Origin: Alkalihalobacterium elongatum
GTDB taxonomy: Bacteria > Bacillota > Bacilli > Bacillales > Bacillaceae_F
Direction: 5' to 3'
Assembly: GCF_019024285.1 (NCBI RefSeq)
Contig: NZ_WMKZ01000039.1
Coordinates: 1-34,946 of the forward strand
Length of the DNA: 34,946 nucleotides
The notes under the pieces were generated by a model. It was not told the DNA's origin. It worked only from the letters and a program-made list of their open reading frames with translations, and ran no database searches. The position numbers were made by a program, and so were the translations under genes. Below are positions 15,031 through 23,917 of this stretch, piece by piece. Each line of letters begins with the position of its first letter. The first letter of the stretch is position 1.

Positions 15031-16605
15031 ATGTATAATATCCTAGTATCAGATTCTATGAGTAAAGAAGGACTACTTCCACTACTAGAAAATAACAGAG
15101 TAAATTGTATTCAGAAAAATGTTGCCGAGGTAGAAGATGAATTGCATATTTTTGATGCTCTTCTAGTCCGTAGTGCAACGACTGTTACTGCTGAGTTGAT
15201 AGCTAAAATGTCAAACTTAAAAATTATTGCTCGGGCTGGTGTTGGTGTCGATAATATTGATATCGAAGCTGCTACCAAAGCTGGTGTGGTTGTTGTCAAT
15301 GCTCCAGACGGTAATACAATTTCAACAGCAGAGCATACATTTGCAATGATTTGTGCTATTGCAAGGAAAATCCCCCAAGCGAACCAATCTATTAAATCTG
15401 GACAATGGAATAGAAAAGCTTTCCAAGGAACCGAACTACGAGGAAAAACGCTTGGAATTGTTGGTTTTGGGCGAATTGGCTCACAGCTGGCAAAACGTGC
15501 AAAAGCCTTTGAAATGAAACCGCTGGTGTTCGATCCATTCCTAACAAAAGCTCGGGCGGAAAAACTAGGTGTTGTCCCAGCAACCCTTGAAGAGGTTCTA
15601 GAGAATTCAGATATTATTACAGTCCATACTCCTCTAACAAAAGATACTAAAGGTATTTTAGGAATGGAGAATATCGGCAAAACTAAAAAAGGTGTTTACT
15701 TAATAAACTGTGCTCGTGGCGGAATTATAGATGAGATTGCACTAAAACATTATCTAGAAACTGGTCATGTAGCAGGTGCTGCTCTTGATGTATTCGAGGA
15801 AGAGCCTGCAGTCGATAATGCTTTGATTGAGCTCGATAATGTAATTGCGACCCCACACATTGCTGCATCAACTAAAGAAGCTCAACTAAATGTTGCTTCA
15901 CAAGTTTCAGAAGAAGTGATCCATTTCCTAGAAGGTAATCCAGTGAGTAATTCTATTAACCTTCCTACTCTGTCTAAAGAAGTTTATGATAAAATTAAGC
16001 CTTATTATGACTTAACGAAAACGATGGGAAATGTATTGTCACAATGTATGAAAACACCCGTTCAAGAAATTGAAGTTTTTTATGGTGGTGAAGTGGTAGA
16101 TCTAGAAACCTCGATTACAACTCGAAGTCTGATGGCTGGCTTCCTTTCCGCTCGTGTTGATGCTCCAGTAAATGATATCAATGCCTCTTTAATAGCTAAA
16201 GAGCGTGGAATTGTATTTGGTGAAAAATACTTAAATAATGCTTATGGCTATGCTAATATCATTCATGCGATCGTACACGGTGAGGATCGTACATTTGAAC
16301 TTAAAGGAACATATGTAAAAGAGTATGGTCCACGCATCGTAAGCATTAATGGCTTCAACGTAGATTTCTTCCCAGCTGGTCACCTTATTTATATCCAACA
16401 TAATGACCGCCCAGGTGTAATAGGAAAAATGGGGCAATTACTAGCTGAACATGAATTAAATATTGCTACAATGCAAGTGGGACGTAAAGAAGCAGGCGGT
16501 GAAGCCATCATGATGGTAGCAGTTGATAAACCATTGTCAGATGATGTTCTTAATGCAATTCGTTCTATTGATGAAATTATGCTTGCTAATAAAATTGAAC
16601 TATAA
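15031..16605 (+). CDS. serA: D-3-phosphoglycerate dehydrogenase
   Basis: 524 aa, the normal size of the long Bacillus SerA. It oxidises 3-phosphoglycerate to 3-phosphohydroxypyruvate with NAD, the first step of serine synthesis. The NAD-binding domain has GFGRIG within LGIVGFGRIGSQLAKRA; the catalytic Arg, Glu and His appear in NCARGGIIDE, FEEEP and TPHIAASTKEA. An intervening domain follows (residues ~330-450), and a C-terminal ACT domain (LIYIQHNDRPGVIGKMG) that senses serine. The ATG at 15031 has an AAAGAAAGGGAG ribosome site 8 nt away; upstream in-frame codons from 14971 lack one. Control is by the serine T-box upstream, plus feedback through ACT. Confidence 0.97.
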   Translation: MYNILVSDSMSKEGLLPLLENNRVNCIQKNVAEVEDELHIFDALLVRSATTVTAELIAKMSNLKIIARAGVGVDNIDIEAATKAGVVVVNAPDGNTISTAEHTFAMICAIARKIPQANQSIKSGQWNRKAFQGTELRGKTLGIVGFGRIGSQLAKRAKAFEMKPLVFDPFLTKARAEKLGVVPATLEEVLENSDIITVHTPLTKDTKGILGMENIGKTKKGVYLINCARGGIIDEIALKHYLETGHVAGAALDVFEEEPAVDNALIELDNVIATPHIAASTKEAQLNVASQVSEEVIHFLEGNPVSNSINLPTLSKEVYDKIKPYYDLTKTMGNVLSQCMKTPVQEIEVFYGGEVVDLETSITTRSLMAGFLSARVDAPVNDINASLIAKERGIVFGEKYLNNAYGYANIIHAIVHGEDRTFELKGTYVKEYGPRIVSINGFNVDFFPAGHLIYIQHNDRPGVIGKMGQLLAEHELNIATMQVGRKEAGGEAIMMVAVDKPLSDDVLNAIRSIDEIMLANKIEL

Positions 16606-16621
16606 AAATTAATAAAATGTT

Positions 16622-16730
16622 AGAGAAGGCACACTTAATAATTGACCCCTTCGATAAGTTTAAGTTACAAAATAAAGTGTAACATCATCAATTTCACAAG
16701 GGGCACATACTAAGCAGCCTTCTCTTTTTT
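16622..16730 (+). terminator. serA terminator with a large multi-tier stem
   Basis: The outer stem AGAGAAGGC/GCCTTCTCT (9 bp) is followed by a T-run. Inside it are CTTA/TAAG, CCCCTT/AAGGGG and GTTAC/GTAAC pairs in nested order across 109 nt, far longer than a normal terminator. It may also serve the opposing M23 gene, whose stop codon touches the T-run. Confidence 0.7.
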
Positions 16731-17706
16731 ATTTAGTCACTTGGAGAACATCTCCTGGGAATATGAGATCGCTTTCTAGCTTATTATTTTCTTTAATAGT
16801 TGCAATAGAAATATCATATTCACCTGCAATGCGATGTAACGTTTCCCCAGCTTGGACGACATGAGTCAACTCATCGCTTTGCATAAACAAAACTAGGTCT
16901 TGATCAACATGAATAAATTCACTTTCTAAGTTATTCCATTCTTTTACCTGATTTACAGTTACGCTATGTTTCTTTGCTAAGTTCCATAGCGTGTCCCCTT
17001 TTTCCACTGTATGAATGAATTTTTTTCCTTCCTGCATTTCTTCACTACTTTTAAGTGGAAACTTAGTAGTCATATTAGTATCCAAATATGTAAAGCGCTC
17101 CTCTACCTGTTCTTCATCATCTATTAGCTGATACTTGGCAGATAAAACTGCTTGAAAATCTTCTTCCATGTCTTCCTCTTTATCTTCAAAGGCGACTAGT
17201 GAGTTTTGTTCATCTTTCAATACTAGTAAAGGATCGATTGAATTTGTTTTCTTTAAGTTCCATTCCCCTACATGCACTTCAAAATGCAGGTGGTTCCCTG
17301 AAGAACGTCCTGTATTACCAACTGTACCGATAACTTGTCCTTGCTCTACAAAATCTCCTTCACTGACATACCGCTCATGCATGTGTGCATAGATCGTTTC
17401 AAGCTCTGAGTCATGTTTAACAAAAATGACATTACCATATGTATCCGAGTAGTATGACCTCGAAACAGTTCCACCTTTAATCGATACAATTGGAGTTCCT
17501 TCAGGAGCAGCAATGTCGATACCAAAATGACGTCCGCCCCTAGTTCCATAATGATCAGAAATTTCACCTTCAGTTGGCCATATTAAAGAATTGATTAACT
17601 CTTCTTCTATTGTTTGTGCATAAGCAGGAATTGTTCCTATGAATAAGATACCGACCAAACCGGTAATCGCTCCTGCAATCCATATTCGTCTAAAATAGTC
17701 TACCAT
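16729..17706 (-). CDS. Secreted M23 peptidoglycan endopeptidase with two LysM domains
   Basis: 325 aa from the ATG at 17706, which has an AAGGAGG site 5 nt upstream. A signal peptide (WIAGAITGLVGILFIGTIPAYA) is followed by an M23 catalytic domain with the zinc motifs HFGID and HLHFEV (about residues 45-160), a linker of about 70 charged residues, and two C-terminal LysM domains (HTVEKGDTLWNLAKKHSV and HVVQAGETLHRIAGEYDI). Such enzymes cut cross-bridges or stem peptides in the cell wall or spore cortex. It is transcribed alone, towards serA. Spore or vegetative expression cannot be decided from the sequence, although the ger operon lies directly upstream. Confidence 0.9.
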   Translation of the reverse strand: MVDYFRRIWIAGAITGLVGILFIGTIPAYAQTIEEELINSLIWPTEGEISDHYGTRGGRHFGIDIAAPEGTPIVSIKGGTVSRSYYSDTYGNVIFVKHDSELETIYAHMHERYVSEGDFVEQGQVIGTVGNTGRSSGNHLHFEVHVGEWNLKKTNSIDPLLVLKDEQNSLVAFEDKEEDMEEDFQAVLSAKYQLIDDEEQVEERFTYLDTNMTTKFPLKSSEEMQEGKKFIHTVEKGDTLWNLAKKHSVTVNQVKEWNNLESEFIHVDQDLVLFMQSDELTHVVQAGETLHRIAGEYDISIATIKENNKLESDLIFPGDVLQVTK

Positions 17707-17793
17707 GCTTGCCTCCTTAATTTTCCTTAAAGGTTCACACACAATCTTTATATTATGGAGGCTTGCCCATTTTTATTACAATAAATTATAATT

Positions 17794-18888
17794 TTATTCA
17801 ATTGCCCCTGAATGGACGATTACTACATTAAAGATAAATTCTACATCGATATCTTGATACATTTCTTCCCACTTTTCTGGTTCCCAATTCCTCGTTCTAC
17901 TTCGGTATTGCTCACCAAGCCCTAATGGATCAATTTTTAATTCCTTAAACATATCAACTAACCTTTCGGCCATTTCTTTCTTTTGTTCCTCCATCTCTTT
18001 TTCCAGTTCATCTATGAAACCTGGATCATCGATATTAATACGTTCGGAACTATCAGTAATCTCCCCTTTTACGTTAACATGATAAATAAATGTTGGAATT
18101 TCGCCTGTATCATCCATTGTCACTCTATATGTTGATGTTATATTTTCAACAGATACAACTATATCTTCATCGTCATGAGTAACTAAATGTTGCTGGATAC
18201 CGTGTTTCCCTCTAACAGTTAAATACCTTAACATATAAGACTCGGACAAATTAATACTAGCCACATATTTATCATGATCGAAAAGAGCCGTTCCAATTAC
18301 ATTTAGCTCATCTTCACCCTTAATTAGTGGCAAGTATGCATCTCTACCATCATTGTACATACTGTAAAGAAATAAATGTAAATTAGAAGGTGGAATTGAC
18401 CTCTCTTGAACGTGGGCAATTAAATCAGGTATAAATACTCCAACGCGATCCTCATTTTCATCGACTGTAGTGAAAATATCTTTTGCCTTTCCAACAGAAA
18501 TAGCCAATTGTACGCGATTCGGGACATCTGGATTTCTATATAAAGCATCTGCAAGATGTTCAATTCCCCTTTCGGCAATCGTATTACTAAATATATAAAC
18601 CCGAGACTGCCCAAGCTTGATCGGACGTTGACTTTTCATATTTATTTGTTCTATCGCCCCATTCGTTGTCCGACCGATACCTGTTAATACTTGAGAAAAC
18701 AGTGCACTTTCTTCTCCTTGTTCAACAAAGTTTGGAAAAGCCGCAGTTAATTCTAATTTATCTTCATCAACTTCGTCATAAGCCATACCATGAACCAATG
18801 ACAACTCTTCGATAATATTTGTTTCTACACACCCTGTTAGAATAAAGAGAATTATGTAAGTTAGGATGATCCATCTACATTTGTTCAT
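17794..18888 (-). CDS. gerXC: Spore germinant receptor C subunit (lipoprotein)
   Basis: 364 aa with a lipoprotein signal ending in LTGC (Cys20), as in all GerC/GerAC proteins. The mature part carries the family pattern (YRNPDVPNRVQLAI, VGVFIPDLI, the LPLIKGEDELNVIGTALF block and YDIDVEFIFNVVIVHSG at the end). It overlaps gerXB by 14 bp. Together with the A and B subunits it forms a nutrient-sensing complex in the inner spore membrane. The symbol is generic because GerA-family receptors cannot be matched to a particular nutrient by sequence alone. Confidence 0.9.
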   Translation of the reverse strand: MNKCRWIILTYIILFILTGCVETNIIEELSLVHGMAYDEVDEDKLELTAAFPNFVEQGEESALFSQVLTGIGRTTNGAIEQINMKSQRPIKLGQSRVYIFSNTIAERGIEHLADALYRNPDVPNRVQLAISVGKAKDIFTTVDENEDRVGVFIPDLIAHVQERSIPPSNLHLFLYSMYNDGRDAYLPLIKGEDELNVIGTALFDHDKYVASINLSESYMLRYLTVRGKHGIQQHLVTHDDEDIVVSVENITSTYRVTMDDTGEIPTFIYHVNVKGEITDSSERINIDDPGFIDELEKEMEEQKKEMAERLVDMFKELKIDPLGLGEQYRSRTRNWEPEKWEEMYQDIDVEFIFNVVIVHSGAIE

Positions 18889-19981
18889 TTTGATCTTTCC
18901 TCACTTTCAAAACAAGTTGCTGGATAATGAATAAAAAGGGGATATAGAAAAAAACAACACCAAATCCAATAATAGAGAAATATTCATTTAACAGATTTAC
19001 ATTTTCCCGGCCTTCTACCATAGCTGTCATGACTGCTAATAGAAGTAAAACTGGTAGTAATAATTTCTTTTGCTGAATATTGAAAAGACGTTTACATCCT
19101 CTTGTTACAGCCCATATAGCTAATGCAATATTAGGTGCAACAATAATCATCCATAACGAAATGCTTATATATTCAAATCGTTCAATAAATGGGAGCTCTA
19201 CAATTTTATATAAAGTTAAAGTGGCCCAAATCGTTCGGTTTAATTGCTCCTCACTATAAAAGACTAAGCTAATAATCATTAAGATCGTATAAATAAACGT
19301 CGTATAAAGTGCTCCGAGTTGGGCCCATCTTTGTGAATCTTTACTATTCTTTAAAAATGGGTAATACATTAATAACAATTCAAACCCTAAAAACGATAAG
19401 GTTGTATCTTTTGCACCAATTAACATCTCCCCAACAGAACTCCTCCAAATCGGTAATAAATTTATGATATTGGCAAATTCAAGGGGCAGGATTAATAGTA
19501 GGAATAACGGTATTGGAATAAAAACACTAATAACAGCCATCCCTACGACAGCGCGAAAACCACCACTTATTAAATACCAAAGTAACAACACTGCAATAGT
19601 TGTAAAAAACCATGCTGGAATTTCAGCAAACATCCATACTTGAATGACTTCAATAAACGTTCGCAGTACCACTATAGCTAGACCTAAAAAGTACATAATT
19701 AATAAAACACTTAAAAGACCACCAAACCATTTACCAAACAATTGTTGGTGAACGTAGACGATGTCACCGCCACTATTATTTAATATTTTATAGATCATCC
19801 AAATCAGTAGATGGACAACAATTCCTGCTATGACGACTGCAATCCATCCATCAAATCCAGCTGTTTTAACAACAATCCGTTGATATCCTAGGATACCGAC
19901 ACCGATTTGCATTGCATGGATAATAAAAAATACTAGATAAGAAGAAACTTGAACATTTTCTTTTACTTTTGGGGGATTCAT
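18875..19981 (-). CDS. gerXB: Spore germinant receptor B subunit
   Basis: 368 aa with about ten membrane segments in the pattern of the APC-type amino acid/polyamine transporter superfamily to which GerB proteins belong. Family stretches include GVGILGYQRIVVKTAGFDGW near the N-terminus and SFLGFELLLMYYPFLK in the middle. The B subunit is the likely nutrient-binding part of the receptor. The start has AAAAGGAGGTGATG just upstream. It lies 31 bp after gerXA and overlaps gerXC. Confidence 0.92.
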   Translation of the reverse strand: MNPPKVKENVQVSSYLVFFIIHAMQIGVGILGYQRIVVKTAGFDGWIAVVIAGIVVHLLIWMIYKILNNSGGDIVYVHQQLFGKWFGGLLSVLLIMYFLGLAIVVLRTFIEVIQVWMFAEIPAWFFTTIAVLLLWYLISGGFRAVVGMAVISVFIPIPLFLLLILPLEFANIINLLPIWRSSVGEMLIGAKDTTLSFLGFELLLMYYPFLKNSKDSQRWAQLGALYTTFIYTILMIISLVFYSEEQLNRTIWATLTLYKIVELPFIERFEYISISLWMIIVAPNIALAIWAVTRGCKRLFNIQQKKLLLPVLLLLAVMTAMVEGRENVNLLNEYFSIIGFGVVFFYIPFLFIIQQLVLKVRKDQNEQM

Positions 19982-20012
19982 CTACATCACCTCCTTTTTA
20001 TCAATCGAAATA

Positions 20013-21512
20013 CTATTCGTCAATGTCCTTCGTTCTCTTTACTCTTGATGCGTTAAATCGTTTTGTGTCTTTGGGCCTCATCATGACGGGACGTGAAGAA
20101 AAGAATGTAAAAGGCAATCTAAAAAACGCATCTTTCCAATCTCTTAATCGGAGTGGATAAACGGGTTCTAAATATGGTCTACCTAAAGAGGTTAAGCGAA
20201 TTAAATGCGCAGCAGTAAAGAGTAAACAAATAACGATCCCAACCCCGCCCAAAAATGCAGCAAAAATCATTATGGGAAAGCGTATAATTCTTATCGTGTT
20301 ACCCATTTGATATACGGGTGTTGTGAAAGATGCTAATGCAGACAGAGCGACAATGATTAATAAGATATTACTCGTTAAACCTGCTTCTACTGATGCTTGT
20401 CCAATTACGATTCCTCCAACAATACCAATCGTTTGACCGACTTTTGTCGGTAGTCTAGCCCCTGCTTCGCGTAAAAGTTCAATTGTAAACTCTAAAAATA
20501 ATGCTTCAATGATCGGCGGGAACGGAATATTGCTTCGTGACGCAATAATCGTTGCCAGCAAATCTTTTGGGATCAATTCATAATGAAAAGTAATGACCGC
20601 AATATAAACGGGAGCAGCAAGTATAGAAAAAGTTACTGCAAAAAAGCGAAGAATTCTTACAAATGATGCAATATGCCAAGGTAAGTAATAATCTTCTAGT
20701 GATGAGAAAAATTCTATGAGTGTCGTTGGACCGAAAAAAGCTTCTGGAGAGTTATCACTCATAACGACTACTTTACCTTCAGTCAATGCACCAGACACCC
20801 GGTCTGGTCTTTCTGTATTAACATACTGCGGAAAAATAGATAGCGTACTATCTGATACCATTTGATTGATCATTGTACTATCCAAAATTTGATCAAATTC
20901 AATATCTTCTAGTCTTTGCACCATTGTTCTAACATTTTCTTGATCTGCAATTCCTTCTATGAACAGTACAGCTACTTTTGTTTTGGTTATTTTCCCTACC
21001 TCAAGCTCTTTTATTTGAAGGTTTGGCAGCGGTAATCGTTTACGAATTAAATTAATATTTGTATCTAAAGACTCGATAAATGATTCTTGTGGACCGGTAA
21101 CAGTAAATTCAAGTTCTGGCATACCTACATCTCGTTCAAAGTTAACACTTGCTTCAATAAGCATACATTTATTCTTATCTGCCAAAAGTTGAACGAGGAT
21201 GTATCCTTGTAAGACTTTGGTTTTTATTTCTTTTACGTCACTTGTAATTGTTACCTCTTCAATAGGTAATTTATCTTTGAGTACTTCTAGCCCATCGGTA
21301 ATGTACTTATTAATGTAAGGAAGTACGTCCTTATGCAATCGATCTGGATCGACTAGTGTGGAAAAAAACATGACCTTATACGGAACTTCATTACTTTGAT
21401 GTTCATACATACGAAAGTCCGTAGACTTTTTGAATGTATATAGAACGGACATAAGCGTTTCCTGCTGTTTTTGACTATTATGCATTTGTCTTGTTAACCA
21501 TTTTAAAAACAT
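20013..21512 (-). CDS. gerXA: Spore germinant receptor A subunit
   Basis: 499 aa. A cytosolic N-terminal domain of about 280 residues (with FIEGIADQENV and the QYVNTERPDRVSGALTEGKVVVMSDNSPEAF block) is followed by a membrane domain with about five helices, containing SRSNIPFPPIIEALFLEFTIELLREAGARLP and GQASVEAGLTSNILLIIVALSALASF. These are signatures of the GerA family. Recent structural work treats GerA as a nutrient-gated ion channel subunit. It is the first gene of the operon, behind a sigma-G-type promoter. Confidence 0.93.
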   Translation of the reverse strand: MFLKWLTRQMHNSQKQQETLMSVLYTFKKSTDFRMYEHQSNEVPYKVMFFSTLVDPDRLHKDVLPYINKYITDGLEVLKDKLPIEEVTITSDVKEIKTKVLQGYILVQLLADKNKCMLIEASVNFERDVGMPELEFTVTGPQESFIESLDTNINLIRKRLPLPNLQIKELEVGKITKTKVAVLFIEGIADQENVRTMVQRLEDIEFDQILDSTMINQMVSDSTLSIFPQYVNTERPDRVSGALTEGKVVVMSDNSPEAFFGPTTLIEFFSSLEDYYLPWHIASFVRILRFFAVTFSILAAPVYIAVITFHYELIPKDLLATIIASRSNIPFPPIIEALFLEFTIELLREAGARLPTKVGQTIGIVGGIVIGQASVEAGLTSNILLIIVALSALASFTTPVYQMGNTIRIIRFPIMIFAAFLGGVGIVICLLFTAAHLIRLTSLGRPYLEPVYPLRLRDWKDAFFRLPFTFFSSRPVMMRPKDTKRFNASRVKRTKDIDE

Positions 21513-21549
21513 AGCACTTCTCCTAGCCTTAACAACTATAGTTTTGTCT

Positions 21550-21579
21550 TAGTATTAGAAAACAGTGGAAACGTTATTC
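21550..21579 (-). promoter_or_regulatory. Sigma-G promoter of the ger operon
   Basis: On the minus strand GAATA (-35, 21575-21579) and AATACTA (-10, 21550-21556) are 18 bp apart. This fits the forespore sigma-G consensus GHATR-N17/18-CATWMTA with one mismatch, as expected for a germinant receptor operon. Confidence 0.6.
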
Positions 21580-21654
21580 CAAATTGGAAAAGTTCAGCTT
21601 GCTAATTTAATAAAAGAAATTAAGTTTAACGTTACCAACAAAACATTACAGCAC

Positions 21655-21727
21655 AAAAAGAAGCTATCTAGCATGTTGGTACTCTCACCTTACCGAGAGT
21701 CTAATTGCTTAGTTAGCTTCTTTTCCA
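21655..21727 (-). terminator. Terminator between the vanW-like gene and the ger promoter
   Basis: An outer stem GAAGCTA/TAGCTTC and an inner ACTCTC/GAGAGT form a two-tier hairpin of about 60 nt, with T-runs on both strands. Confidence 0.65.
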
Positions 21728-21748
21728 TTTCCTTTTTAGTAACTTTTT

Positions 21749-22699
21749 TTATTGTATTGAAGCAATTAACTGTTCTTTATTTTGTGATGAGAAGACTTCA
21801 ACTGTTATTTTCCCAGAACTTAAAGAGACATTCGTTTTTAATAGGACTGGAAAATTGTAAGGATTTGTGAAAACAAAATCAGGCCCTCCCCATGAAACAG
21901 TTGCATCTCGGTTTGCGGGAACATAACCGATTTCTCTAGAATGAGTATACCTCTCGACTACCTCTAGTCCTGCAGCATCAATGGCATTGAATAATGTTGA
22001 TGAGGTTTGACAAATTCCCCCGCCGATCCCCATAACGAATTCCTCATTAACTATTTCTTTTGCTTCTCGATAGCCTCTTTCAACCGTTCGTTGACCTACA
22101 ACATTATTAAATGAAAACTGATCACCTGGACCTAATACATAATGCTGGATGGCTTCTGCTGATAGTTTTATATTTACGGAACGACCTTCTACACTTGGAT
22201 TAAAGTGAGTAGAGAAAGACCCAATGGAAACATCTAATATGTTAGCTAATTGATCTTCAGAAACGTTCGGTTCCTTTTCGTAGATTGGGAGAATAACTTC
22301 TCGATCCCGGTAATCTAATTGTTGAACTTTTGAGACTAGTTCTTTCTCAGATAAAATGACTTGGTTTTGTCCTGATATAATATTACCATTTAAATCAATT
22401 GTTGGGTTACGCATCGGCTGGTCGATGGTTCGAGCCAATTTTGCAGCAAATTGTGCCAAAGCCACCCCATCTAATTCTAGATTAGGTATATAACCAAAAT
22501 CATTCAACAAGATCGACTGCTGTTCATCTGTGCGCTCATCAATTAATGTTACTTCCCACTTTATTGGCTTTTTATAATATTCTACTTCGCTACTTACTAG
22601 TCCATGGTGCCTCGAACTTTTTTCTTCTGCAGCAGCAACTGAAGCAGAAAAGAAACAAAAACTAAATAAAACAACAAAATAGACCCAGTATCTTTTCAA
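21749..22699 (-). CDS. Exported VanW-domain protein (YoaR-like)
   Basis: 316 aa from a TTG start with a GGGGGAG ribosome site. A signal peptide (VLFSFCFFSASVAAAEE) is followed by a region of about 110 residues resembling the peptidoglycan-binding-like domain of YoaR-type proteins (LANILDVSIGSFSTHF). The VanW domain lies at about residues 170-300 (GPGDQFSFNNVVG, GYREAKEIVNEEFVMGIGGGICQTSSTLFNA, and NPYNFPVLL). The function of VanW is not established; members are linked to wall binding and antibiotic resistance or sporulation. It is monocistronic with its own terminator. The -10-like CATACATT upstream suggests mother-cell expression. Confidence 0.85.
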   Translation of the reverse strand: MKRYWVYFVVLFSFCFFSASVAAAEEKSSRHHGLVSSEVEYYKKPIKWEVTLIDERTDEQQSILLNDFGYIPNLELDGVALAQFAAKLARTIDQPMRNPTIDLNGNIISGQNQVILSEKELVSKVQQLDYRDREVILPIYEKEPNVSEDQLANILDVSIGSFSTHFNPSVEGRSVNIKLSAEAIQHYVLGPGDQFSFNNVVGQRTVERGYREAKEIVNEEFVMGIGGGICQTSSTLFNAIDAAGLEVVERYTHSREIGYVPANRDATVSWGGPDFVFTNPYNFPVLLKTNVSLSSGKITVEVFSSQNKEQLIASIQ

Positions 22700-22733
22700 C
22701 CTTACTCCCCCTTTTGTAACATTCCCATCGTTA

Positions 22734-22762
22734 ATGTATGTAGGATATTTATGGAAATGAAC
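22734..22762 (-). promoter_or_regulatory. Possible sigma-E promoter of the vanW-like gene
   Basis: The minus strand has CATACATT, a full match to the sigma-E -10 consensus CATACAhT, with TTCATTT about 14 bp upstream as a partial -35. The start codon is about 30 bp downstream. Coordinates are accurate to about 2 bp. Confidence 0.35.
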
Positions 22763-22840
22763 AAAAATATAAAATAATTTTTTTTTCTAATTATAAGACG
22801 TATTTTACCATTAAAATGTTTCGTTTTTTTCAAATTTCCT

Positions 22841-22872
22841 AATAAAAAAACACGTCAATTTTCGACGTGTTT
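22841..22872 (-). terminator. Terminator of the cobalamin operon
   Basis: A 9-bp stem AAACACGTC/GACGTGTTT with a 7-nt loop and a T-run on the minus strand. It lies directly after the last gene of the operon. Confidence 0.85.
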
Positions 22873-22883
22873 CGTACGTTCTA

Positions 22884-23468
22884 TTATTTTTCTTTCCGTT
22901 TGCCTTCTCGAAAGACGATAGCACTACGCTCGTATTCAACATCTTTTACACCTAAACGATGATTGATAACACGAGCAATCGCAAAGAAATAATCCGATAA
23001 ACGGTTTAAATATTTTAATACAACAGGGTTTGTTTCAGACTCTCGTTGTAAACGTGAAACATAACGTTCAGCTCGTCTTGTTACGGTTCTGCAAACATGG
23101 ATAGTTGCCGCTGCTGGAGACCCACCAGGAAGAATAAACCGCTCAAGTTCTGGTGCTTCCTTTATATATTCATCAATACGTTCTTCTAGGAACGTTACCA
23201 TTTCATCCTTTGCCTTAAAAGGACGAGCTTCAGTTGCTTCCAGCATTGCTAGGTCTCCACCACAATCAAATAACTCGTGTTGAATTTTTACCAGTTCATT
23301 AATAATATCCGCAAAAACGTCAGAGTCAAGCTGTGTAATCGCCTGCCCAACAAAAGAATTCAATTCATCAGTTGTACCATAAGCAATTACTCGGGTGTCA
23401 TCTTTTGTTAATCGGCCACCAATAACACTTGTCTTTCCTTCGTCTCCTGTACGTGTATACAAACGCAT
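22884..23468 (-). CDS. cobA: Cob(I)yrinic acid a,c-diamide adenosyltransferase, PduO type
   Basis: 194 aa from the ATG at 23468, which has a GGAGG site. PduO signatures are complete: RLYTRTGDEGKTSVIGG at the N-terminus, AYGTTDELNSFVGQA, then FILPGGSPAAATIHVCRTVTRRAERYVSRL and NRLSDYFFAIAR. It transfers the adenosyl group of ATP to Co(I) corrinoids, giving adenosylcobalamin or adenosylcobinamide. It is the last gene of the eleven-gene cobalamin operon, and its start is close to the end of the CobU-like gene. Confidence 0.95.
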   Translation of the reverse strand: MRLYTRTGDEGKTSVIGGRLTKDDTRVIAYGTTDELNSFVGQAITQLDSDVFADIINELVKIQHELFDCGGDLAMLEATEARPFKAKDEMVTFLEERIDEYIKEAPELERFILPGGSPAAATIHVCRTVTRRAERYVSRLQRESETNPVVLKYLNRLSDYFFAIARVINHRLGVKDVEYERSAIVFREGKRKEK

Positions 23469-23482
23469 TATACATTCCTCCA

Positions 23483-23917
23483 TTATTTTAATTGTTCTGA
23501 AATACCATACCAAACTCGATATACTTTGTTAGAGTGTTTTACAATATCTTGGTAACACCAACCAACTAAATCACGCCACTGTCGATCTTCTTTTTTGATA
23601 GGTACTATCCCTTTCCCAATATCACTGCCAACTAGTATTAGCATACGATCCTCGCGAAGCTGCTCCCATTCAAGCCATTGCTCTAAAAGCTGATTGAATT
23701 GTGATCGGCCTTTAGGTTCATAAAGAATGCGCTTAATGATCATTTCCATCCCAGTTATGACGCATAGCTGTCGATTGGGCAGTTTATAAAGATCTTGAAT
23801 GATACCATCATTTTCATACCCATTATAACAAACAAATTCATCTACATGGTCTATTTTATAATTCGAATATACCCAGCTTCCTTTGCCATGAAAGGCGCCT
23901 CCTGTAATAAATTCCAC
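23483..23917 (-). CDS. Degenerate CobU-like P-loop protein
   Basis: 144 aa from a GTG with a GGAGGGG ribosome site. The N-terminus MEFITGGAFHGKGSWV aligns with the CobU P-loop region (canonical ITGGVRSGKS here in 26769-27344), but the RSGKS is changed to FHGKGS. The C-terminal part resembles the CobU end (LVGSDIGKGIVPIKKEDRQWRDLVGW matches the VTNEVGxGIVP...RxFRDxxG block of CobU). The central guanylylated histidine region is missing, and the chain is ~50 residues shorter. It overlaps cobC by 67 bp in another frame and lies in the cobalamin operon. A kinase-like or regulatory role in the CobU reaction is likely; guanylyltransferase activity is not. Confidence 0.7.
   Translation of the reverse strand: MEFITGGAFHGKGSWVYSNYKIDHVDEFVCYNGYENDGIIQDLYKLPNRQLCVITGMEMIIKRILYEPKGRSQFNQLLEQWLEWEQLREDRMLILVGSDIGKGIVPIKKEDRQWRDLVGWCYQDIVKHSNKVYRVWYGISEQLK

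Noticed and set aside
15111-15680. Long minus-strand open reading frame inside serA
   Set aside because: It is antisense to a well-supported SerA coding region; the frame is a by-product of codon use.
17740-17770. Sigma-G-like CATAATA before the M23 gene
   Set aside because: The -10 fits, but no GHATR element lies 17-18 bp upstream (best is GTAAT), so I left it out.
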